Shown here: positions 22,192 to 64,000 of the stretch, in pieces
How the letters are laid out: each line of letters starts with the position of its first letter
How positions within the stretch are numbered: position 1 is the stretch's first letter
Program-made: the position numbers and the translations under genes
DNA from: Epinephelus fuscoguttatus
Taxonomy: Eukaryota; Chordata; Actinopteri; Perciformes; Serranidae
Assembly (NCBI RefSeq): GCF_011397635.1
Contig: NC_064770.1
Coordinates: 20,367,707 to 20,431,706 of the forward strand
Length of the DNA: 64,000 bases
Reading direction: 5' to 3'
The notes under the pieces: generated by a model
Databases searched by the model: none
What the model was told of the DNA's origin: nothing
What the model saw: only the letters and a program-made list of their open reading frames with translations

Positions 22192-24999
22192 TCACTCAGG
22201 CATGAGGCAAGCACAAGCAATCAATCATCTGATGGACCATGACTCCATATGACTTGTATATGAAGCTCATATATGGTTATTTTCTGGTAATTTTGCTGTT
22301 AATGTGATTTGGGAAAATATAATGTCTTTACTCCGCCTTTGTTGTCTCTTGTTATTGGATAAAGTAATGTGTTCTGTGTCAAATAAAATCACTTCCATCA
22401 GCAGCAGGACTGGTGGTAGAGGTAGTCCATATGTTTGACCAGCAGGTGGCAGTGGCTGGCTATACAATATTATGAAAGGCTTGGTAAATTCCCAGAGTGG
22501 ATTTTTCTGTTAGGCCTTAATTAAGTATTCTTACCTGTAAAACCTGGAACTGTCAAGACTGCACTGTCAGGAATTAAGAGGAAAGCAGCTGTTTAAGAAA
22601 ACAGTGAGAACTTTATGCAAAATTAGGATATTGGTTGGTCATACAATAAACGAGCGTTTGGAAACTAAACTGAATTTGATTTAAAAAAAAAATAGTTTAA
22701 AATTAAGTCATTGGTGGCATTTTAAGTGGTCTGCTTACCATTGTTTTATTAATCTGAAAAGCAGCAATGTGAAGAGTAGCTGAACCATGCTGGTGTATAT
22801 AGTGTCATTTTCAAAAAAGCATCATGAATCCTGTGAAGACATGTGCCACTTTTTCCAATTAAATTTGACTTGTGCAACAGTAAAGCATTAAATATAAAGA
22901 TCACTGAATACAGATGGATTATGCTCTACAGTTTACCTATAGTCTATTTACAGTCCTTTTAACATGCTCATCCTCAAGCATTTACTCTCTTTTTGGTGCT
23001 GCATCTATTTCACTTCATCAGTGTCCCCTGACCATTCAGGAGGAGGCCCCTCCCCCCACAGTGACTCACCCCCATCTCTTGCATTTGGCTGGGTCACTGA
23101 TGCAGAACGAAGCTTTGACATTGTACCAGTCAGTCAAAGCTTTGTTCGCTATCACTCCCTATCTCCTGGACCCATTCACTCATTAATGCTCAGAGTTAAT
23201 TTTGATGATTGCAGCAAGCAGAAAACAGCTTTTGCCCATTGCCAACAATAAATAAAGAGTGAATGACTTCCTGTGCGCTGCAGTTATGATCTCCTACATG
23301 GTGTATGCTCAATTTTCCTTGTGATTGTATTCAAGGGAGTGACTGGGGAGCGTAGGGACAAGCAGAGGGAAGACAAGTGGGGTTGTGACCGTGAGAGTTG
23401 TGAGTAAGGGAGGATGGTGCACAGCGGGAGAGATCGATTCTTATTTAGATGAAAATGAGCCTTGATGCTTGTGGGGTGAGAGGAGGGCAGCTTTAGCATC
23501 CAAATGAATAGAAGTTTCACAGAAATGATCCTTAAATGAATCACCAACAATAAAACGTATAAAGAAGTTTACAAAGCCGCTGACAGTCTTTTTACTTTCG
23601 AGGAAGGCCTCTCTTGACAGTGAGGCTGACTTTGGGGTTAGATGATCACCCCTGCAGTTACTCTCTTACAAATGTATGGTAAACTGTCGCTTTAAACAGC
23701 CTCAGTGACCTAAGTAAATGGCAGGTTAGAAGTTATTTTTGAAGTGTTTGATTTGGATGCAGTGCATATTTGGATAAAGGAGCCTTGGGTGTGACAAGGC
23801 TCTGTGCTCCTTATGCTTAGACTATTATTAGAAAGAAAAGGAGGGTCCTTTTTGCTATTATATATATATTAATATTTTATACTTACATGCATCAGATTGG
23901 AGGTTTGGTTGTGGTAGTGCTAACCTTTCAAAGGGTTAAAATTCTCTGCTTGGTATAACCCACAAGAATTGTGACTTGTACTATATGCACATGCAACGAA
24001 CAATTACTGTTTAGGTTTGCTGTATTCTCTATTCTTGTTGTCTCTAACTTTAGATTGATTAGCTACAGATTGTAGTAGATGGATGTGTGGAGAGTCAGCA
24101 TAAACCACTGCCAGTTTGGTCCTACTCCCTCATGCACACCCATCATCTCTTCTCAGTACAGCAAGGCTGGCTGCAGCTCTCCTCCACATCCATTCAGCCA
24201 GCCATTCGTCTTGGAAAGCTGTCTCTCTGATCTGAGTGATAAACTACAGCAGAATTGCCCAGTTTGCAAAAAACAAGGACACTTGTTTTCAATCTGTGCT
24301 GTCAACATTTTCATACTGAAAACTGATGGGATGTTTCATTCATCTGGGGGTTTAGGACAGAATCATATTCTGAGGTCGGGCTGTTTTGCTTTGAGATTGA
24401 ATATTGCTCCCGAAATTGCCACAATTTGGCCCCACACAGATGGATATCAGTGCACTGACTTTTAGGCACAACTTATGAAATGACACTGACTCCCAGAGAC
24501 TAAATCAGTTTCAATACCTTTTTTTTTTTTGCTATTCAACACACTTACTTGTGAGTGAGGACAGGTTGTTGTAGCTTGTTAGGTTCATACACATCTTTGT
24601 GTATAATGTCAGAGAGGCTCTAACACCATTTTATTACTGTGTTAACATGTGCAGCTTGTTATAAGCTCACATATCACACAGTCCCTTCTGTGCATGTATA
24701 CAAGCATTCATTTTAAAGTTTTGCTCAGAAAGCATTTTGTTAATTGGGTGATCTCGCCTTATATTAATGAGGGAAATGGCTTGAACCCATTATAATAGGA
24801 CAAGCAATGGTGATGACGTAAGGGGCTATCCATTTGTAAAGGCAGCACTTGAGGAGAATCTTGTCACCTGGAGGAATAATACAGTTATAGTACATGGGAT
24901 GTTGTGGTGTAATATTTCTATATGATGTATTGTTACTAATATAACACCAGCTAATGTGGAAATTAATCTATATTAGCTTTTCTATATAGTAGTCTACCG
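22192..24999. other. Intergenic sequence between dsn1 and pbx4
   Basis: Holds the dsn1 3' UTR with AATAAA at 22382-22387, then AT-rich sequence. A short TA tract lies at about 23862-23880. Open frames at 22914-23251 and 24079-24465 show no recognisable domain and no splice context. I see no other gene. Confidence 0.5.
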
Positions 25000-25632
25000 A
25001 TTAACCCACCCGCAAGCTCTCGCTCCGTGGTGCTACGAGTTCAATGGTCAACGCGACGCACACTGCTCGCGCAGCCCAGAACGTCCCACATACTCGCGCG
25101 ACATCAACAACAATGGCAAACCGTAGTCTGTTTTGGTAGGAGATTTCTGATTGGAGCGAGACAGCCCGACAGCTCAGCCGCTGTGTTCACGTCTTATTTC
25201 TTCTTTTAAATCGGCGAGTTTTATTTCCCGGACGAGAGTGGTCGTCTATCGTTACATTTTCCGTTTTTAATTTTTTATTTCGAAAATGTGCGAGGCGCTG
25301 TTGGCAAGCTCACACAGTCTGTGCATGTGTGTCCCTGCTGCTTTTCTGCTGGGCTACGGCTACTAACCTAGCTGCTTTTCACTCGGTGGTTAGCTAACGT
25401 TAGCCTGGCCGCGTTTATTAACTTGAGGAGGGGAAAACACAAGCGAATGTAAAGCGAGCTTGTGCTATCTGTTTCGCGTTCACGGCCGTTAACTATTTTC
25501 CAACCGTTGCTGTCGGCTACGGTAAGAAGTGTTGTATGATTTGTCGTAGAAGATACTTTGCTGGCTAGCTAACAGGCTAGCTATTTGTGTGTATTCTTCG
25601 ACTGAGGAAAACGGCGAGTTTTCTTTGAAAGT
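25000..25632 (+). promoter_or_regulatory. pbx4: CpG-rich promoter and 5' UTR of pbx4
   Basis: CpG density rises sharply from about 25020, in contrast to the AT-rich flanks, and stays high into exon 1. An inverted CCAAT box (ATTGG) lies at 25150-25154. No TATA box was seen at a convincing spacing. An in-frame TGA at 25603-25605 upstream of the start codon marks this as untranslated leader. Confidence 0.6.
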
Positions 25633-56478
<30,846 letters not shown>

Positions 56479-59107
56479 TTCGGTGGCTCTCCCTGCCATC
56501 TCTTCATTCCCACTGCGGTCTGCTCTGACTACCATCCTCTGTCCTCATTTTTCACTATTCCCTCGTCTCTCAACTAGACAGCCGCAAGAGGCTGCGCGCG
56601 CATTTCATAAACACCACACTGTGCTGGAACACAGGACAGCCGAACAGTAATTAGGAGGAGTTCTCCCTCCACCCCACAGCTCCACTTCAACGCTAGAAGC
56701 TCCAGAATAAAAAGAGGGGCGGAGCTTACTGATGCTGAGACAGATAGGAAACATCTTTACTATCAAGGACTTTTTGAAAAACCACTGACCCAGCTGTGTA
56801 GATGATCATGATGTCTGTACATTATGTGTATATGCACGTTAACTTCACACAGTACTCACACAGCTTGTCCATGTGCTGTTGACCTCTGCACTCGACCCTT
56901 TGCTTTGGAAAACTGTGTGTGATTGCCTGTATCTCTTGAAGCCTTGGCGTTTGACGGCCAAACTGTTGATACGGATCACCAGGGAGCTCCCCTCACCTCG
57001 CTCGTACCAAAGTGCTGCCCCGGTAGTTGTCAACACATCTGTTCCTCCGAGATCACCCTCTGCCAACTCAACACAAGACACTGTTGTATCTTCCAGTCCT
57101 TTATAGCTCGGTGTTTCATTCTGTTGGAGATTTAAAATAAGTGAGCTGTGCACAGACGTGCATGCACCCCCCTTCCATAACACACACCTCACAACTTTTC
57201 AGTCGTTTTCACAGTGAGCTGACATAAAAGATGTGTCAAGCACAAACGTTAGCATCCTTGTTATGGGTGTCTCTACCTGTCAAAGGGTAGTCAAGGGGAT
57301 CACTGTTCTAAACCAGGCAGGACAGGTGATAATAGGGCTGGTGAGAAGAGGAGGAAAGGGCAGAGAGAGGAGAATATCTTTGGTTGAGTGGATGTAACTA
57401 ATAGCCCTTTTTGTTGCTAACCAATAGAGGGTGTTGGTAGATGGCTTGTAGACTTTACTTCTTGCTTTCTGTCCACTAGTTTATTTGATTGTAGGCTATT
57501 TTCTAATGCTGTTTCACCAAGAATGCACCAGCCACCACCAAAAATGAGCTCAATAAAGCATCTAAATGACGTTGAAGGAGAAGGGCGGAAAGATTGTGGG
57601 GCATCGATGTGTTATTGGGACAAACGTGACATGAATTTAGAAACGTGACTGTCTTCCATGCATGTAGGACTTCTAGGCGTGATATTATTGTTTTTCATTT
57701 AACCTTCCGAGTTTTTAGCTTCGTTTTTATTAACAAAAGAAAAAAAAAATAAAAGGGTATAATTATTACAGTCAGACCAAAAAGGAAAAAGTGCATCATG
57801 TATTGCTATGATGTGTGTGTCTCTGTGTGGGCGTGTGTACAGTGTTCTTTGGGATGTCTTAGTCAAACTGGCTGGTGCCCTCTGACCTTTGTAAGCATTA
57901 TAGAGACTGGGTGCTTCCACCAGCCAATGACACACCAGGTTGGGGGGGGGGAGGGGTTCAACTGAGATCTCCTCCTTCTCCCCATCTTGAAACATTCAAA
58001 GCTTGTGAGCCCGAGGCAACACACTACAACCTTCTGTTGTATCAAAACCAAAAATACCACGTTCAGCAATGTAATAATGCTACTCTGTGTCTCTCTAAAG
58101 TTGGCGCACAGCCACCTTTTCAGTTCGAGGAGAGGAGGGAATTATATTTGTATCTGTGTCTCTCTGTGTGGTGTTGTCATGCCTCAAGTTGATTTGATTT
58201 TTGGGCTTTTTTCGTTGTGGGGCGTCATGGGAGGGTGGGTGGAGTGAGGACCGTCATATCACACCTGTAATTTGATTGTGAGCATAGAAGGTATGCTCTC
58301 CCCTTAACCCATCCTTTAATACCTTCTGGTAAAACCACAACTATTTTGTTTTTAGTTCTATGGCCGATTGGGCAAGGGCTTCTCTCTCTCCTCTGTTACC
58401 AAAAAAAGAGGCAGCACTGGGTGTGGTAAAACTCATGTTTAAGATAAAAACCTGCAACATTTTTGGGGGATTTTCATTCTTTTTGGAACTATTTTATACA
58501 TTAACTGTTATGTGAATAACAAAGCATTTTTGATAGTAAGGTACAGCCTTATGAAGATTCAAGTGTCAGTCCAGACTTTGTTAAACCATATGTTACAGAA
58601 CAAAACTTGAGCTTATGAGCTGGTCACACATGATATCCCACATCTAATTACTCGTTTTGTTACTCATCGCAGTTCATACGACTGTATCTTATGAAATAAC
58701 GTTATCGCCACACCAAATTATCATGCCCCCCCTCCCCCTTTTTCTACCTGTTGTAATGGATGTCACTGTACAGTTTGTGTAATGTTTCAGTATTTTTTTT
58801 TTTTTCTTTTATAAACTTTGATGTTTTGGTTGAGATGCCAGTTTTATTTGGCCTTTGTGTCACAGGATTCACGATAACTCTGTATCAACTTTGAATATTA
58901 TTTAGGTCTTTTGTTACATAACCGGGTGGCAATGTGGGGTTTAAGGGTGTTACGTTTGGTGCTGTGGAAATATCAGTTGAAGTTCTCCAGTGGACATTAT
59001 TTGGTGTATCAACCAACCTTTTCCTGTCACTACAAATATTTACTCATTTGTGCTTCCTTTAATTTCAAAATCATTTTCTGATTACTTGAAATCAGAACTT
59101 TCAGTTT

Positions 59108-59415
59108 TAGGGCTGCACCTAACAATTATTTTCACTGTAAATTTATCTGTGGATTATTTTTGGTCTATAAAATGTCAGAAAATTATGAAAAATATGAAAC
59201 CGTGTTTCCTGAAGCCCAAGATAACATCCTCAGATGTTTTGTTTTGTCCAAATGTTCAGTTTACTGTCAGAGAGGAGCAAAGAAACAAGAAATTATTCAC
59301 ATTTAATAAGCTGGTATCAAAGAGTTTTTACTTTTTTTCTCAAAAACGTACTCAAACTGAATGATAGTTGGCGACTGACTTAATAGTTGACAACTAGTTG
59401 ATTGATCGTTGGAGA
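59108..59415. mobile_element. MITE of the AGGGCTGCAA family in the pbx4 3' region
   Basis: Starts tagggctgcacctaacaat. Internal blocks (ggtctataaaatgtcagaaa, gtttactgtcagagaggag, catttaataagctgg) are diagnostic of this very common teleost family. The right end (gattgatcgttggag) is cut short before the terminal repeat. Same family as 19171-19456. Confidence 0.75.
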
Positions 59416-59853
59416 TTTATTCTGTCAATGCTGTGGCAAAAAGGAGTTGTAAAACTGTTTAACAGTCTAATGGACGGTTATTAATTCATGCTCTTGGAGC
59501 TTCACATTTACTAGCCTTCTACAACTTAATGTGAAGGTGCAGATGTTGCCTGTTTTGTGGAACGTTAATCTTATTAACCCTAGGGTTTACACAAATCAAT
59601 AATCACCTTCGCAAGGGTTCAGTTTGTCAGCAGGGAAACTACTGGCCTGAGTTTCCTGAGACTTGGTGGAAGTGTAAAGCATGGGTGAAAGAAGAGCCGA
59701 TCTGAGTCACAGGACTGATACACAAATTATTTTTCACTTTTGTTTGGCTTTGACTGAGGTTTGCACTCGAGAGCGCCTCTGGTTTTTAATGCTTTTATGT
59801 TTTACTCTCATACTCTGAGTATGCAAACAGTACTTAGCAGAAACAGGAATTTT

Positions 59854-59882
59854 GGGGGGGACGGGGGGGGGGGGGGGTTGGT
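59854..59882 (+). repeat. Poly-G run, G-quadruplex candidate
   Basis: G7-AC-G15-TTGG in the distal pbx4 3' region. Confidence 0.65.
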
Positions 59883-60449
59883 GGCAACTATAAGGCCGAC
59901 TTTCACATTAAAGCAGATGCACCAATAATGTCAACACACCTAAAATAATGCGTACAGCAAAAACTTTCGCGCCTGATCATTCACTGTAAACATTTAGTGA
60001 TATTTTTGCAACAGATCTGCAAACCTTGAACACCTACTTTTTATGTTACCGTTGATCATGTTTAAATCTCGTGACTAAATGACTTCCACAGCACCAAATG
60101 GCTCCTGAAACCCTTTTGATTTCTTTGTTTTTATTCTTAGTATATTTGTATCTCCCCTCTTTCCCTTGTATTTACCCCTCTCTCTACCTCTGTCTTTCCA
60201 TTTCTCTTGTATATAACCCCCACTGTTTTCAGACTTGTGAGTCTGTATGAACTCCTTTTATACCTCAACTTTAGAATTGTTCTAGAAAGAGTAAAACAAA
60301 AAGGAAGAATATGACAAATTGTAGTGTTCTTATTAGAAAATTAATAAAAAATGATTTAGTGTGATTTTTCAGTATTTGATTTCAGATTTTAGGAGTGTTT
60401 CATTTTATAATTTGTCACAAATGCTCTTGTGATAGTCAAATGTAATAAA

Positions 60450-62797
60450 AGGAGAGATTGCACCATCTGATGATTAATATGTGAATCTGTCAGCCTCGTC
60501 GAGATGGCGGATACGCTGTCCTATGAGAGATGAAAACGTGTCCCACATGGATAAAATCATTTTTGAAAAATGCAACTTTATACTTTTTTTTTTTTTTTTT
60601 TCTCATTCAATTCAGAAATGCAAACAGAAGAGAGGTCAATTGGCAGGAGTTGACTAACGTCCAACAGAAATACAAAATATATTTACACAGTCTGTGCTGG
60701 TTAGATGGCAGTAAAAGTCTTTTTAAATTGCAGGCCTACAGCCATCATACCACCGACAGCGTCCAGCCGTCTTCTTTACTGTTTGTACAGACGGCCTGAT
60801 CTTCTGACTTCTCCACACAGCCAAGAGTTTCCTGTTGACGAAACATAATTTATTAGGAGGACATCAAGGAAAAGTCTGGTTTGAATTTCAGGGAAATCCA
60901 GGCAATTCAATTATGATGCCATTTTCTTTTGGTAACTTTTGTGAAAATAACTGACATATTTGCTGAAACTGTTGCTAAAAGAAATACTGGACAAGACAGT
61001 CTGTGGAAAAAAATCATGTCCCTCCTCCTCTTCCTGCTGTCTCTAATAGCATTTGCTAGAATTAACAGTGACAAACAAAAGGAGGAGGAGTTGAGGGGTC
61101 TGTAACACAGCTGTCAATCATGTCAATCGCTGCTCATGAACTGCAGCCGAACTGTCAAACTAGGAAGCACTGATCAAATCTGAATCAAGATTCTGTCCCT
61201 GCATTGCCTATTTCCATCCATTCATTTTCATCTGCTTATCTGGGCAAAGCACCCCAGACGTCCCTCTCCCCAGCAATGCTTTCCAGCTCCTCCAGGGGGA
61301 CCCCAAGGTGTTCCCAGGCCAGACGAGATATGTAATCCCTCCAGCGTGTTCTGGGTCTGCCCCGGTGCCTCCTACCAGTGGGACGTGCGGGGACATCTTT
61401 AACGGGAGGCGCCCAGGAAGCATCCTGATCAGATGCCTGAACCACCTCAACTGACCCTGTCGACGTGAAGGAGCAGCGGCTCTACTCCGAGCTCCCTCCA
61501 GATGTCCGAGCTCCTTACCCTATCTCTAAGGCTGAGCCCAGCCACCCCATGGAGGAAACTCATTTCGGCTGCTAGTCCGCGATCTCATTCTTTCTTTCAC
61601 TACCCAGAGCTCATGACCATAGGTGAGGGTTGGGAGGTAGATGGACCTTCCGGCTCAGCCTTCTCTTTACCACGATTGTCCGGCGCAACGCCCTCATCAC
61701 TGTGGAAGCTGCACCAAACCACTGATCTCTCTCGTGCTCCGTCCTACCCTCACTCATGAACAAGACCCTAAGATACTTGAACTCCCTGGCTTGAGGCAGT
61801 AACTCTGCTATTTCTCACCTCAGATGTTCTCAGAAGCGTATTTTGATGTGCTGGTTAGCTGGTAAATAAAATTTGTGACTGGGCAGCCATGTTGAAAACA
61901 GCTGACCGGATCGGCTTTCTCATTTTACAACCAAACAGTGCACTAAAATATGTTTCTGAAAACATTTGAGGTGAGAAACGGGAAATGCAGTAAAACAATC
62001 TTAATGTATATTTGAGCAGCACTGCCTTGTTTTTTTCTGAAATTCATGAGCAGTGATTGACAGCTGCCTTTGAGACTCCTCAGCTTTGATTGGCTGTTTT
62101 CATGAATATGCAGTAAGGCCATTATACGCACTACCAGGCAATAGAGTAGGCAGAGGAATGTGGGGTTTTTTTGTTTGTTTGTTTTTTTTCAAATTATGTC
62201 TCCTTTAGTGCCGTGTTGATACTGTGACAGTTTCTGCAAATATGAAAAAAAAGCAGTCATGACTCAAAGCTTAACAAAATGAAACAAAGAAATCAAGAAG
62301 GGGAATTGGCTGGTTCCTTTTCGTGCCAGGTACAAAGTATCTGATATGTTACATTGGAAATCAGCGTGTGCACTGGTGTGGTGATTGAAAACCTGCATGA
62401 CTCACTGAGAGGGAGTAACAGAAAAGCAATAATCAGAATGTGGGCCTTTTTTGTTCATCTAGGCCACAGGTACGGATGTAAATAAAGTGACACCTGTTTT
62501 AAAGTGCTTGGAGGGAAACAAGCAACGGTACTCAAGGCCTGTGGGCCAGATTTGGCCCGTGATAGGGTGCCGAGTGGCCTCTCAGCCATTTTGGGATTGG
62601 CATTAAAAGCATTAAAATAAAGTCCCAGGAGAGGATCACCCTGACCCAACAGAGGTTCAGACTAAGCCTTGACTGACCTCAAATCCTAGGCCCACAGACC
62701 TGGCCCACAGCGTCCTGGTTTTTTTTGTTTTTTTTTGCAAAATTGGTCCCCAGGCAAAGCAAGTTAAGTAACTCTGCTGTAAAGTTAACAGGTTGTA
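60450..62797. other. Intergenic sequence between convergent pbx4 and lpar2
   Basis: Contains a poly-T of about 18 bases near 60584-60601, a retrotransposon fragment (61205-61800) and, at about 62530-62600, a short block with ggccagatttggcccgtg that resembles the end of a hAT-like repeat. The lpar2 3' UTR must extend leftward into this stretch; its poly-A site was not identified. Confidence 0.5.
61205..61800 (-). mobile_element. 3' fragment of a non-LTR retrotransposon (degenerate)
   Basis: On the minus strand, shifting frames encode pieces such as RRHRGRPRTRWRDYISRLAWE, LGVPLEELESIAGERDVWG and, in another frame, MRWFRHLIRMLPGRLPLK. These are the C-terminal end of a reverse-transcriptase polyprotein from a LINE-like element abundant in teleosts. 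Frameshifts and stops break it, so it is dead. Only the terminal 600 bp is present, the usual 5' truncation of LINE copies. The exact clade is not assigned. Confidence 0.75.
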
Positions 62798-64000
62798 CTA
62801 CGACTGTACCTCTGGCAGTGGTGAGTCAGCCTCGACAGGTGACAGCTCCCTCTGCTGGTCGCCACCTCTCCGACACAGGCAGCACAGGATCTTCTTGAAC
62901 GTCCTCCGCATCTCGTCATCCCGCAGGGAATAGATGATGGGGTTGACCAGAGAGTTGCACTCTGCTATCACCAAACAGAACTTCTCGTAGGCGTTGGCGT
63001 GGCTGGCTTTACCCAGCAGCCCGTCCAGTAAGAGGGTCACGAGGCCGGGCATCCAGCAGATTACGAAGGCGCCTGCAGAGATGTGCATTGTTAACAACAA
63101 TCAGTTTAAACCTTCTACAAACACAGCCATGTGATATGACAGCTGTTAGCCTCAAAGTGCAGCTACATTAGGCAACATTTGTACCTTGATTGCTTAATAT
63201 CAAGTTTAACTGCCGGTTAGAAAATATTTGCCTGCAGGAGGTGAGTCACCTGAACAATCAGAGGTGGATTACAAGGAGAAATGCCATTTCAATTTCACTT
63301 GTGTTACACTGGAAATTCCTAACCGGCTTTTTTACATGATATACCCCATGTAATCAGACGAGGTCTGACAAACAAACAAAGCGACAGCTGCAGAACTGGT
63401 TTCTGGGGGAAGTGGGAGGCCGCATGTAGCAATACTTAAAAACCGCTCTTTGAGTTAAGGCACATTTAGAAGACTACTGATACCTTTAATACACAGTTTC
63501 TTTTTACATGAAATGGTGTGCTGGAAGCCTTGACACCTTATCTTCTGAGAAACTAAATAGCAGATACATTTTTTGTTGTGAGAAAACTAAAATGTGAGTT
63601 GTGCAAATGTGCAAGAAAAGCAAAGTAAAACAAAAATAAGTCCCTAATATTTTGCACAAAAAGTGTAGATGTGCATTTTAAAAATGAGCCAGAGCTACCT
63701 CTGTTAATTTTGTGGTTAATTAAAACCCAAACCTTACAAACTTCTGACCCAAAACTAACATCCAGCAGTTGATGGTCGAACACAAACAAGCTCTCACCCA
63801 GAACCATGGAGATGGTTTTCATCAGATTGATAACAGTCTGCCTGTGCCACGTCTCCGACGTGTGCTGAGCAGCGTAACAGGTCTGGTATCTCACATAGAC
63901 AAAGATCCGTGTGTACATGGCCACCATGATAAGGAAAATGAGCAGATTGAGAACTGCCCAGAATATGAGGAAGCGGCGGCTGTAGAGAGGAGCGACGGTG
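62798..64000 (-). CDS. lpar2: Lysophosphatidic acid receptor, C-terminal part (runs off the edge)
   Basis: Class A G-protein-coupled receptor at the plasma membrane; LPA receptors couple lysophosphatidic acid to Gi, Gq and G12/13. Two coding exons are visible on the minus strand: from the right edge to 63798, and 63072-62798, with phase-1 joining (donor gtgaga, acceptor ctctgcag). The protein covers TM5 (RRFLIFWAVLNLLIFLIMVA), TM6 with CWMPG, TM7 with NPIIY, and a cysteine-rich ILCCLC after helix 8, a likely palmitoylation site. It resembles EDG-type LPA receptors. The symbol lpar2 is favoured by the pbx4/atp13a1 neighbourhood; lpar1 or lpar3 is less likely. The tail ends PLPEVQS, with no obvious PDZ ligand. 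The N-terminal half lies outside the window. Confidence 0.85.
63073..63797. other. lpar2 last intron
   Basis: 725 bp between the two visible coding exons. AT-rich; no element or gene recognised. Confidence 0.7.

Larger units (their letters stand above)
56479..60449 (+). other. pbx4: pbx4 3' UTR (up to about 4 kb)
   Basis: Non-coding sequence after the pbx4 stop. Candidate polyadenylation signals AATAAA lie at 57552-57557, 60343-60348 and 60444-60449, so alternative 3' ends from about 1.1 to 4 kb are possible. G-run candidates lie at 57941-57955 and 59854-59882. The last kilobase contains a MITE. Confidence 0.5.

Noticed and set aside
24079-24465. 128-codon open frame between dsn1 and pbx4
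   Set aside because: No similarity recognised and no promoter, splice or poly-A context that would support a gene.
58990-59364. 124-codon open frame in the pbx4 3' region
   Set aside because: Most of it lies in a MITE of the AGGGCTGCAA family.
61208-61450. Open frames with RGRPRTRWRD motif as a possible functional gene
   Set aside because: The motif belongs to a LINE reverse-transcriptase end; frames are broken and truncated, so it is annotated as a dead mobile-element fragment.

Overview
The window is genomic DNA from a vertebrate, almost certainly a ray-finned (teleost) fish. The genes are split by GT-AG introns and encode vertebrate-type proteins. The introns hold long CA/GT and CT microsatellites and many short non-autonomous DNA transposons of families I recognise as common in teleosts. 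The species cannot be named from the sequence. No bacterial, viral, CRISPR or tRNA features were seen.

Layout from left to right: (1) 1-2462, no recognisable gene. (2) 2463-3116, minus strand: chchd5, a small twin-CX9C mitochondrial protein. It lies head to head with (3) 3994-14549, plus strand: atp13a1, the endoplasmic-reticulum P5A ATPase, resolved here into 25 coding exons that join in one frame to a 1196-residue protein. (4) 17779-22191, plus strand: dsn1, a kinetochore Mis12-complex subunit, in 11 coding exons (334 residues), with two ZNF143/Staf-like promoter motifs just upstream. (5) 25633-56478, plus strand: a PBX-class TALE homeobox gene in nine coding exons (422 residues). It is called pbx4 because ATP13A1 and LPAR2 are its neighbours in mammals too. 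It has a 16.5 kb second intron and a 3' UTR of up to about 4 kb. (6) 62798 to the right edge, minus strand: the last two coding exons of an LPA-receptor-like GPCR, most likely lpar2. The atp13a1-pbx4-lpar2 grouping matches the conserved block on human 19p13.11; dsn1 sits inside it here.

The genes do not form one pathway: they cover mitochondrial intermembrane-space import (chchd5), ER membrane-protein quality control (atp13a1), chromosome segregation (dsn1), Hox-cofactor transcription (pbx4) and lysophospholipid signalling (lpar2).

The most informative non-routine observations are these. Skipping pbx4 exon 7 would produce a short C-terminus, GGYPAPCYTPDGRL, closely resembling the PBX1b tail. 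Several homeodomain-site-rich blocks in the giant pbx4 intron look like enhancers. A set of hAT-like and foldback MITEs can be delimited by terminal inverted repeats and, for four of them, by target-site duplications (one exact, three imperfect). I found no convincing wholly new biological system.
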